Shown one piece after another: positions 6,361 to 13,649 of a DNA stretch of 18,674 nt. Under the pieces are notes generated by a model. The model had not been told where the DNA came from. It searched no databases and was given only the letters and a program-made list of their open reading frames with translations. The translations under genes were made by a program, and so were the position numbers. The first letter of the stretch is position 1. Every line of letters begins with the position of its first letter. Source of the DNA: Acidobacteriota bacterium (GTDB taxonomy: Bacteria > Acidobacteriota > Terriglobia > Terriglobales > Acidobacteriaceae); contig JAKBAG010000030.1 of assembly GCA_021809235.1 (NCBI GenBank), positions 1 through 18,674 of the forward strand. The letters run 5' to 3'.

Positions 6361-7286
6361 CCGCGACGGAAAGACGCAGCAGACAGCGCGTAATGCCGAA
6401 GCGCGCGGCAACGGAGACAGAGATCGCACTGCGCGATGTCTCTGTGCGCTATGCACTGAAGGGTGGTGCCACGAAAACCGTGCTGCAGAAACTGAATCTG
6501 GAGATTCGAGCCGGCGAATTTGTAGCCGTGCTGGGCGAAACAGGCTGCGGAAAAAGCACGCTGCTGCGCATGGTTCTAGGCCAGGAGTTTCCAACCGAAG
6601 GTGCTGTGGTTGTGGACGGAAAGCCAGTCAGCCGAATTGATGCACGATGCGGCTACGTACCACAGAAATACGCACTGTTTCCCGATCGTACGGTGATGCA
6701 GAACCTGATGTTTGGGCCTGAGAATGCCTGCTCCGGATGGTTGGGGCGGCTGCAGCCCCACTTCTGGAGATTTCGGCAGGAGTTACGCGCCGAGGCCATG
6801 CAGATGCTGCTGCGAATGGGCCTGAAAAGCACCGACTTCAACAAATATCCGCTGCAGCTTTCCGGCGGAATGCAGCAGCGGGTGGCCATTGCCCAGGCTC
6901 TGCTGATGCGACCGCCGGTACTGCTGATGGATGAGGCCTTCAGTGCTCTCGATCCCTCGACACGCGCAAGCCTGCAGCAGCAACTGAAGGACGTGTGGCA
7001 GGAGACGCGGCCTACCGTGCTGTTTGTGACACACAACACCAGCGAAGCGCTGCTGCTGGCCACTCGCCTGCTGGTTTTGCGCCCTCACGTGGAAGGTGAA
7101 ACAGAGAGCAATGTGCTGCTGGACTTGCAGATCCCCCATACCGGGGAACCACTTGCGCTGCGGCGCAGAACGCGGGAATTTGAGCAGCTCCATGAACACG
7201 TGAAGCAGCTTGCGTTCCGTGAGGTCGAGTCGAACGTCGGCGCTTCCGTGCAGCAGATGCCACGACGAGGAGACGGGGGCGAATGA
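6351..7286 (+). CDS. ABC transporter ATP-binding protein (NitT/TauT type)
   Basis: This 311-residue cytoplasmic ATPase powers the importer. It has the Walker A motif GETGCGKST (62-70), a Q-loop in YVPQKYALFPDRTV (Q105), the signature LSGGMQQR (170-177), Walker B LLMDEAFSALD (191-201) and the switch His in FVTHN (H228). It is longer than the roughly 250-residue norm: about 25 residues precede the fold (MVLTATERRSRQRV...), an insert (residues 121-142) follows the Q-loop region, and a C-terminal tail of about 60 residues ends in RRGDGGE. The ATG at 6351 overlaps the permease stop by 10 bases. Its own stop overlaps the start of the DUF1549 gene by 4 bases (ATGA), so the transporter and the exported haem protein are part of one translational chain. 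Confidence 0.92.
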   Translation: MVLTATERRSRQRVMPKRAATETEIALRDVSVRYALKGGATKTVLQKLNLEIRAGEFVAVLGETGCGKSTLLRMVLGQEFPTEGAVVVDGKPVSRIDARCGYVPQKYALFPDRTVMQNLMFGPENACSGWLGRLQPHFWRFRQELRAEAMQMLLRMGLKSTDFNKYPLQLSGGMQQRVAIAQALLMRPPVLLMDEAFSALDPSTRASLQQQLKDVWQETRPTVLFVTHNTSEALLLATRLLVLRPHVEGETESNVLLDLQIPHTGEPLALRRRTREFEQLHEHVKQLAFREVESNVGASVQQMPRRGDGGE

Positions 7287-10200
7287 AGAAGCTGACAATC
7301 GCAACAGCAGGGATGGTAGTGGCCGGGTCAACAGCAGCATTGATGCTGTCGCTGGGACCCACGACTGCCGTACGTGCACAAGCTTCGGCAGGTACAGTGG
7401 AGTACTACACGCAGAAGGTGCAGCCGCTACTGGATGACCAGTGCAATGGCTGCCATGCGGATTCTGCATCCGGAGGGTTACGACTGGACAGCTATAGCGC
7501 CATCCTGCAGGGAGGCAGACACGGGAAGGCGATTGTGGCGGGGAATGCCGATGCCAGTCTGCTGGTGCAGGCGATACGCAGATTGGGACCGCTGAAAATG
7601 CCGCCGCGCCACGCGCTGAGCGACGATCAAGTTGCCACACTGGTGGCATGGATTCAGGCAGGCGCTAAGGGCAAGGACCTGCCGCAGATGCAGGATGACG
7701 ATAGCGATGCTACGCCTGTGACCACAGCAGCAAACGCATCCCCTTCTCCGGGCAAGTCTGTCCTTGCTGCAGTCGTTGCAACGAGCGATTCTGGTGGCGT
7801 GGCACGACTGACACGCGTGAGCGAACCGGCGCCCGGCGCAATCTCCGATACGGATTTCTTCGAGACTCGGATTCGTCCCATCCTGGCTGACAAATGTCTG
7901 AGCTGCCATACGGATGGCGACAACGGCGGACTGGCACTGAACACGCGCGAAGCCATGCTGAAAGGTGGGTTTCACGGTGCGGCAATGGTACCGGGGCAGC
8001 CGGACAAGAGTCTGATGATTACCGCCGTGGAGCAAACCACCGCGCTGAAGATGCCCAAGGGCGGACATCTGACCGCGCAACAAATTGCTGATTTGAAAGA
8101 GTGGGTACGACGTGGTGCCGTGTGGCCGAAAAACACGCCGGGGATGACGATTTCCTCCACTGCCACGACGGGCGTGATTACGGAGGAACAGCGAAAGTTC
8201 TGGTCCTTCCAGCCCCTGAAGCCTGTAGCTCTGCCGCAGATTCACGATGCGAAATGGTCACACTGGGCCAAAACTCCCATCGATCGCTTTGTGCTGGAAA
8301 AGATGCTGGAGGCAGGACTGCATCCGGCAGCGCCTGCCGACCGGCGGACGTTGATTCGTCGCGCCACCCTGGATATGTGGGGAGTTCCGCCGACACTGGC
8401 AGAGGTGAATGCCTTTGAGCAGGATCGAAGCCCGCAGGCATGGGCGAAGGTGGTGGACAGACTGCTGGCCTCTCCGCGCTATGGACAGCGTTGGGGGCGG
8501 CACTGGCTGGATGTAGCCCGCTACTCAGAGGACGATGTCCGTGGACTGGATCCGAAGGGACGAGGGTATATGCCATTTGAGGGGGCATACCGCTATCGCG
8601 ACTGGGTGATCACCGCGTTCAATCAGGATATTCCCTATGACCAGTTTGTGCGGATGCAGTTGGCAGGAGATCAGCTTCCAGCCAAGACCACCGAGCAGCG
8701 GGATGCGAATCTAACGGCGACGACGTACCTGGGAGCAGGGCCCTGGGTATGGGATCAGGCAGAGCCAATTCAGGGGCGTGCCGATGAACGGAATGAGCGC
8801 GTGGATGCCGTGTCCCGTGGGTTGCTGGGACTAACCGTAGCCTGTGCGCGCTGCCATAACCACAAGTACGATCCCATCACCCAGCGCGACTACTACGCCA
8901 TGGTGGGTATCTTTGCCAGCTCAACGTATCACGAATATCCGGTAGTATCTGCGGCACAGGCGGCAGAGTGGCAGGCTACGGAAAAGAAGCTGGAACAGAA
9001 GCAGATTGCGATGCAGGACTATACGCAGGCGGCCTCTCGCGCGCTGACGGATGCGCTGGCGGCACAGACTGCAAAGTACATGGAAGCTGCCTGGCAGGTG
9101 ATGGGCAAGCCACAGAAGACCGTGGAGCAGGCAGCGAGCGAAGCCAAACTGGATACTGAAGTGCTCCGACGCTGGACCAGCTATCTGGGTGGCCCCATGC
9201 AGTATCCGTATCTGAAGGATTGGAAAGCGATGGTTGCCGACAATGGCGGCAGCGAAGCCCAGGCAAAGATTCTGGCCGAGGGATTCCAAAAAACTCTGCT
9301 CTCCATCCGGGATCGGGAACGCGCGATTGAAGACGCTAATGAAATCATTCGAGTGAAAAACAATGTGCCCAAGCACCGTTTTGTGCGGGATGCCAAGCCG
9401 AACGAGTTTGAAACCTTTGACCAGTTCTGCCCGGGATGCCAACTGGAACTGAAGGCTCTCCCGGTGGACGAGGCAAAGCTGTACTCCGATGTTTTTGTGT
9501 CACGTGCTGGAGATCAGGAGACACGTTTCAAGCCCGGTGTACTGGTCTTCCATGGATGGGAACTGGAAAGTCGCCTGGGGCCAGCAATTGAAAGCTACAT
9601 GGAAGGTGAACAGGCAGAGATTGACGCACTGGAAAAACAGCTTGATCCCTCCCACTATCCCTACGTCCACGGCATGGCAGACAAGCCGAAGGCCGTCGAT
9701 GTCCGGCTAAACGTGCGCGGGAATCCACATTCCCTGGGTGCTCCTGTTGCGCGGCGTTTTCTGGCAGTGCTCACAACGACAAATGATCCAACGCCCTATC
9801 GGGATGGCAGTGGAAGGCTCGATCTGGCCAACGATATTGTTCGTAGTCCGCTGGCCGCGCGGGTGATTGTGAATCGCGTGTGGAAGTGGCATTTTGGAGC
9901 AGGCATTGTGAATTCGCCAGACAACTTCGGCGTGGTGGGGGATGCGCCGAGTAATGAACCGTTGCTGAACTATCTTGCATACAACTTTGTGCAGGAAGGA
10001 TATTCCATCAAGAAACTGCAGCGGGAGATTCTGCTCTCCGCGGTCTATCAAACGAGTGCTGAGGAATCTGCCGAAGCGCGCGACAAGGACGGAGCCAATC
10101 GGCTTTACTCCCACTTCAGCCGCCAGCGACTGGATGCCGAGCAACTCCGGGATTCCGCACTGGAAGTGGCCGGAGATCTGAACTGGAAGAAGGATTCCGG

Positions 10201-10627
10201 ACCGTCGGAGCCATTTGGGGCTGACAACACAGTACGCACGGTGTACTGCAAGGTGAGTCGCTTCCGGCTTAACAATTATCTGCAGGTCTTCGACTTTCCG
10301 AATCCAAGCTTTACTGCAGAACAGCGATTCTCCAGCAATGTTCCCTTGCAGCAACTCTACTTCATGAATAATCCATTCATCTTCAAGCAAGCTGGAGTGC
10401 TTGCAGACCGGGTGGAGAGTGAACCAGACGAACGCATGAAGGTGATACGCATGTACGAGTACGTGTATCAACGCAAGCCCAGTGAAGCAGAGATGAAACT
10501 GGCGCTGGAATTCCTGCATACAACACCGGAAAAGGCAGGATACGCGGTGGTGGGAGAACCCATTACTGCATGGAAACAGTTTGCACGAATTCTGCTGAGT
10601 TCCAATGAGTTTTTATTTGTTGACTAA
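7283..10627 (+). CDS. Exported multi-haem PSCyt1-PSCyt1-DUF1549-DUF1553 protein
   Basis: This 1114-residue protein has a Sec signal (about 1-34, ending AVRAQA). Two tandem planctomycete-type cytochrome domains follow: residues 40-130 with CNGCH (C54, C57, H58) and a Met candidate in LKMPP (M106), and 190-283 with CLSCH (C205, C208, H209) and LKMPK (M257). DUF1549 (about 305-550) carries the conserved CARCHNHKYDPI (521-532), a third CxxCH. A mostly helical region (555-700) with an FCPGC pair (C716, C719) comes next. DUF1553 occupies about 845-1095, with NRVWKWHFGAGIV and HFSRQRLDAEQLRDS. Such proteins are usually coded beside DUF1501, as here. They are exported haem proteins of unproven chemistry. 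The ATG overlaps the ATPase stop (ATGA), with GAGGAG ten bases upstream. Confidence 0.92.
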   Translation: MKKLTIATAGMVVAGSTAALMLSLGPTTAVRAQASAGTVEYYTQKVQPLLDDQCNGCHADSASGGLRLDSYSAILQGGRHGKAIVAGNADASLLVQAIRRLGPLKMPPRHALSDDQVATLVAWIQAGAKGKDLPQMQDDDSDATPVTTAANASPSPGKSVLAAVVATSDSGGVARLTRVSEPAPGAISDTDFFETRIRPILADKCLSCHTDGDNGGLALNTREAMLKGGFHGAAMVPGQPDKSLMITAVEQTTALKMPKGGHLTAQQIADLKEWVRRGAVWPKNTPGMTISSTATTGVITEEQRKFWSFQPLKPVALPQIHDAKWSHWAKTPIDRFVLEKMLEAGLHPAAPADRRTLIRRATLDMWGVPPTLAEVNAFEQDRSPQAWAKVVDRLLASPRYGQRWGRHWLDVARYSEDDVRGLDPKGRGYMPFEGAYRYRDWVITAFNQDIPYDQFVRMQLAGDQLPAKTTEQRDANLTATTYLGAGPWVWDQAEPIQGRADERNERVDAVSRGLLGLTVACARCHNHKYDPITQRDYYAMVGIFASSTYHEYPVVSAAQAAEWQATEKKLEQKQIAMQDYTQAASRALTDALAAQTAKYMEAAWQVMGKPQKTVEQAASEAKLDTEVLRRWTSYLGGPMQYPYLKDWKAMVADNGGSEAQAKILAEGFQKTLLSIRDRERAIEDANEIIRVKNNVPKHRFVRDAKPNEFETFDQFCPGCQLELKALPVDEAKLYSDVFVSRAGDQETRFKPGVLVFHGWELESRLGPAIESYMEGEQAEIDALEKQLDPSHYPYVHGMADKPKAVDVRLNVRGNPHSLGAPVARRFLAVLTTTNDPTPYRDGSGRLDLANDIVRSPLAARVIVNRVWKWHFGAGIVNSPDNFGVVGDAPSNEPLLNYLAYNFVQEGYSIKKLQREILLSAVYQTSAEESAEARDKDGANRLYSHFSRQRLDAEQLRDSALEVAGDLNWKKDSGPSEPFGADNTVRTVYCKVSRFRLNNYLQVFDFPNPSFTAEQRFSSNVPLQQLYFMNNPFIFKQAGVLADRVESEPDERMKVIRMYEYVYQRKPSEAEMKLALEFLHTTPEKAGYAVVGEPITAWKQFARILLSSNEFLFVD

Positions 10628-10688
10628 GGCAGCGCGAGGCACGTGGAGCGGTGCAACACAATCACGGCCATAACCAAAGGAGGCAGCA

Positions 10689-12134
10689 ATGCTGCGAGGA
10701 GCAGGAACTGGACAACCAATGACACGACGCGAAGCGCTGTGCCGCATGGGAGCAGGATTCGGCATGTTATCCCTGGCAAGTCTGCTTGGCGACACAATTG
10801 CACGTGCCGAAGAAGACAAGAAAAGCTGGATGATCCCCGGAATGAAGCCTAAGGCAAAGCACGTCATCTTCCTCTTCATGAACGGTGGACTTTCGCAGGT
10901 AGACAGCTTCGACTACAAGCCGATGCTGGCAAAATACAATGGGAAGCCAATGCCGGGTGGTGAACTGCAGCATGAACGCAAAACCGGTTCACTGATGCAG
11001 TCTCCCTTCCACTTCCAGCGCTATGGACAAAGCGGTAAGTGGGTGAGCGAGATTTTTCCTCATCTGGGCAAGTGCGTGGACGACATGTGCTTTGTGCAGT
11101 CGGTGTACACCGAGATTCCGAATCATGAGCCCGCCCTGCTGATGATGAATACCGGTGCCAATTTTGCCGGACGGCCATCGATGGGGTCGTGGTTAACCTA
11201 TGGACTGGGTACGGAGAATCGCAATCTGCCAGGATTTGTGGTTCTTTGCCCAGACGTGCCCACCACAGTAGGGCCACCGCTGTGGGGTTCCGCTTTTTTG
11301 CCGGCCATGCATCAGGGAACCTATGTTTCAGACCGCGTAGAGAAGATGGGCTTTGACCCTCAAAAGCTGATTGCAAATGTGCACAATGATCGCTTTGACC
11401 TTAAGGCGCAACGCAAGGAACTGGATGTATTGAAGCAGTTGGACGAGATGAACATGCGCACTGCCGACGATGGAGCGCATGACGCACAACTGGAAGCCAC
11501 CATTGGTTCCATGGAAACGGCATACCGGATGCAGACCGAGGCACCGGATGTCTTTGACATCCGCAAGGAAAGTCCCGCAGTGCTGAAAATGTACGGCGAA
11601 GGCAGCACGGCGCAAGGATGCCTGACTGCGGCAAGGTTGATTGAGCGCGGTGTGCGCGTGGTGCAGGTCTACTATGCAAAGGGCGATCCCTGGGATCACC
11701 ATTTTGACATTGAAATGCATCGGAAGACAGCCAAGGATTCGGATCAGCCGTTTGCCGCACTGATTCAGGATTTGAAGCACCGCGGACTGCTGGACGAAAC
11801 CATCATCGTGGCCGGGAGCGAGTTTGGAAGAACGCCCGTTGTAGAGCTGGGAAGCGGCTTCAATGGTGGACAAACGCACAACGGACGCGATCACAATCCG
11901 CACGGCTTCACGATGTGGATTGCCGGTGGTGGCTTCAAGCGTGGATTTACCTACGGCAAGACCGATGACTTCGGGTGGAAGGCAATTGAGAATCCTGTCC
12001 ATGTGCACGATATTCATGCGACGATTCTGTATCAGCTTGGGATTGACCACACGAAGCTTACGTATCGCTACAGCGGCCGCGATTATCGGCTAACAGATGT
12101 TTCCGGGAACGTGATTCACGAGTTGCTGGCCTGA
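10689..12134 (+). CDS. DUF1501 protein, Tat-exported, alkaline-phosphatase/sulfatase superfamily-like
   Basis: This 481-residue protein has a Tat-type leader (twin Arg R13-R14 in TRREALCRMGAGFGMLSLASLL). The DUF1501 landmarks follow: FLFMNGGLSQVDSFDYKP (61-78), the NHEPALLMMNTGANFAGRPSMGSW region, DPWDHHFDIE, GSEFGRTP, the HNGRDHNPHGFT metal-site-like cluster and HVHDIHATILYQLGID. The fold is related to phosphatases and sulfatases, so it may cleave a phosphate or sulfate ester, or another bond, outside the cytoplasm. No activity is established for the family. AGGAGG at 10678-10683 lies five bases before the ATG; an internal ATG at residue 11 (MTRREAL) is a possible alternative. It follows the DUF1549 gene after 61 bp and is the last gene of the operon, with an intrinsic terminator 18 bp after the stop. 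Confidence 0.92.
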   Translation: MLRGAGTGQPMTRREALCRMGAGFGMLSLASLLGDTIARAEEDKKSWMIPGMKPKAKHVIFLFMNGGLSQVDSFDYKPMLAKYNGKPMPGGELQHERKTGSLMQSPFHFQRYGQSGKWVSEIFPHLGKCVDDMCFVQSVYTEIPNHEPALLMMNTGANFAGRPSMGSWLTYGLGTENRNLPGFVVLCPDVPTTVGPPLWGSAFLPAMHQGTYVSDRVEKMGFDPQKLIANVHNDRFDLKAQRKELDVLKQLDEMNMRTADDGAHDAQLEATIGSMETAYRMQTEAPDVFDIRKESPAVLKMYGEGSTAQGCLTAARLIERGVRVVQVYYAKGDPWDHHFDIEMHRKTAKDSDQPFAALIQDLKHRGLLDETIIVAGSEFGRTPVVELGSGFNGGQTHNGRDHNPHGFTMWIAGGGFKRGFTYGKTDDFGWKAIENPVHVHDIHATILYQLGIDHTKLTYRYSGRDYRLTDVSGNVIHELLA

Positions 12135-12152
12135 GCGAATCCCATTCACTCT

Positions 12153-12186
12153 GCGTCCGCAGCCTATGCGGACGCTTTGTTTTTTT
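12153..12186 (+). terminator. Strong intrinsic terminator after the DUF1501 gene
   Basis: GCGTCCGCA (12153-12161) and TGCGGACGC (12167-12175) form a perfect 9-bp stem with the loop GCCTA, followed directly by TTTGTTTTTT (12176-12186). This marks the 3' end of the importer/DUF1549/DUF1501 operon. The next gene starts only 38 bp later. Confidence 0.93.
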
Positions 12187-12224
12187 GTGCAGAAAATACA
12201 GTTACTCATGCAAGGAGATAATGA

Positions 12225-13286
12225 ATGCGAAAGAACCAATTCCCTGCCCTGTTCGGCACGGTTCTATTGTGCATTGCCGTGTTGATTGGCTTTGCTCGAC
12301 CTGCTCGCGCTCAGTTTGCCGAGCCTAATGGTGGCGACCTCGAAGGCGGCTCAATTCCCGAGCACTGGTCCACCGGAGGACCAAAGTGCATGGAGATGCC
12401 AGAGTGGCAGGTGCATGAATACAACCCGGAGTTCTTTGTGCTGCGACAGTCTGGATGCACCGACTTCGAGATGCCGTTTCTCTACCTGATCTTCGGCAGG
12501 GACAGGGCGCTGCTGTGGGATACAGGATCCAGAAACGGAGATTTGGTTCCAACGCTGCAGCGTGTGGTGCATGCATGGCTGGAGCGAAATCACCGCAGCA
12601 GTATTTCCCTTGTGGTGATGCATTCGCACTCGCATGAGGACCATACATGGGGCGACGCTGCGGTACAGGCGTTGCATGATCCGGCAATGCCGATTGAGTT
12701 CGTGGCGGCAAATCAGGTCGCTGAGCAGAAAGCTTTTGGCATCACAAACTGGCCGAAGGATGTTGGACAGATTGACCTGGGTGGTCGTGTGGAGATGATC
12801 GTACCTATCCCCGGTCACGACGTGGTGAGTATCGCACTCTACGACCGAAGAACAGGAATCCTGCTGACGGGAGACAGTCTTTATCCAGGTCGGCTCTATG
12901 TACACGACATGGCTGAGTTTCAGGCCAGCACCGAACGTCTGATTGCATTTGTCGCAGACAAGCCGGTGGCATACGTGCTTGGGAATCACATTGAAGAGTC
13001 CAGCACACCGTTTCTGGATTATCCGATCGGAACGATCTATCATCCGCAGGAGCACAGGCTGCAGTTGAGCTACGGGGATCTGCTTGCTCTGGAGGCAGGA
13101 TTGAAGTCGTTGCATGGAGTTCCACGTCGGCTTGCCATGGCGGACTTTACGATTTGGCCAACTGCGCCCACGAGCCAGGCGCTGAGTGCCAGGACAAATG
13201 CGGTCTTCCAGGCAACACAGAGATGCGAAGCAAAACGCAAGTGGGATCACACGGCAGATGTTCCTTGCGATGCGCCCAAACCGTGA
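12225..13286 (+). CDS. Secreted metallo-beta-lactamase-fold hydrolase
   Basis: This 353-residue protein has a Sec signal (1-29, ending ARPARA-Q). The zinc-binding motif of the fold is complete: HSHEDH (H135, H137, D139, H140, preceded by another His at 133), then PGHD (H198), TGDSLYPGRLY (D217) and GNHIE (H255). The expected chemistry is hydrolysis at a di-zinc site; the substrate is not evident. Four Cys in the mature protein (55, 78, 334, 348) could form disulphides in the periplasm. AAGGAG at 12212-12217 is seven bases before the ATG at 12225; an ATG at 12221 is out of frame. It lies between two terminators, so it is either a single-gene transcript or is reached by read-through from the DUF1501 gene. 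The N-terminal region (CMEMPEWQVHEYNPEFFVLRQ) gives no further clue. Confidence 0.87.
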   Translation: MRKNQFPALFGTVLLCIAVLIGFARPARAQFAEPNGGDLEGGSIPEHWSTGGPKCMEMPEWQVHEYNPEFFVLRQSGCTDFEMPFLYLIFGRDRALLWDTGSRNGDLVPTLQRVVHAWLERNHRSSISLVVMHSHSHEDHTWGDAAVQALHDPAMPIEFVAANQVAEQKAFGITNWPKDVGQIDLGGRVEMIVPIPGHDVVSIALYDRRTGILLTGDSLYPGRLYVHDMAEFQASTERLIAFVADKPVAYVLGNHIEESSTPFLDYPIGTIYHPQEHRLQLSYGDLLALEAGLKSLHGVPRRLAMADFTIWPTAPTSQALSARTNAVFQATQRCEAKRKWDHTADVPCDAPKP

Positions 13287-13320
13287 TCGATTTCGCAGAT
13301 ACTGACTTTTCTGAGAGTCG

Positions 13321-13358
13321 AAGCTGAGCATGAGTTTTCGTGCTCAGCTTTTCGTTTG
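13321..13358 (+). terminator. Intrinsic terminator after the hydrolase gene
   Basis: AAGCTGAGCA (13321-13330) and TGCTCAGCTT (13341-13350) pair perfectly. Two more inner pairs (one a T-G wobble) extend the stem to a 6-nt loop, and the run TTTTCGTTTG (13349-13358) follows. It lies 34 bp after the stop of the metallo-hydrolase gene. Confidence 0.88.
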
Positions 13359-13402
13359 TAGCGCAGGATAAAGAACAGAGGCATAAACCACAGTTGTGAC
13401 GC

Positions 13403-13427
13403 CTATCGGAATTCTTTATTCCTATAG
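13403..13427. promoter_or_regulatory. Inverted repeat upstream of the receptor gene, 10-bp arms
   Basis: CTATCGGAAT (13403-13412) and ATTCCTATAG (13418-13427) are reverse complements at nine of ten positions, with a 5-bp spacer TCTTT. The site overlaps a weak candidate promoter, which would suit an operator. No T tract follows. Confidence 0.45.
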
Positions 13428-13442
13428 ACCCACCGTCACTGT

Positions 13443-13462
13443 TGTGTAACGCTCATTACACA
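13443..13462. promoter_or_regulatory. Perfect 7-bp inverted repeat, CRP/FNR-like spacing
   Basis: TGTGTAA (13443-13449) and TTACACA (13456-13462) are perfect reverse complements around a 6-bp spacer. The inner TGTAA-N6-TTACA has the 5-6-5 layout of CRP/FNR-family sites, with A in place of G at the fourth position. The regulator is not in the window, so the family is only a suggestion. Confidence 0.5.
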
Positions 13463-13649
13463 CACCGCAGTTCCTATTCCAACATCAGGTCTTCTGCGAC
13501 AACCCTCGCTGAAGTACATTTGCATCCATTTCGCTGAGGATGCTCGCTGGAAGTGTATTCATAAAACGCGGCTCAGGCTGCGACGGAAGTCCCTACTCAT
13601 TTTCTTTCCATAATTCCTTTTTCGATTTTCTTTCTGGAGGCTGCACTGG

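Larger units (their letters stand above)
13287..13649 (+). other. 363-bp control region upstream of the receptor gene
   Basis: Apart from the terminator at 13321-13358, this stretch holds no gene. It contains two strong inverted repeats (13403-13427 and 13443-13462) 15 bp apart, and a long pyrimidine-rich run (13600-13635) just before the TGGAGG ribosome site at 13635-13640. A possible but weak promoter is TTGTGA (13394-13399) with TATTCC (13417-13422), 17 bp apart; the second box overlaps the first inverted repeat. The leader between these sites and the ATG at 13650 would exceed 180 nt. Confidence 0.5.

Noticed and set aside
12187..12224. Promoter for the metallo-hydrolase gene
   Set aside because: No -35/-10 pair with acceptable spacing could be seen in the 38 bp between the terminator and the start.
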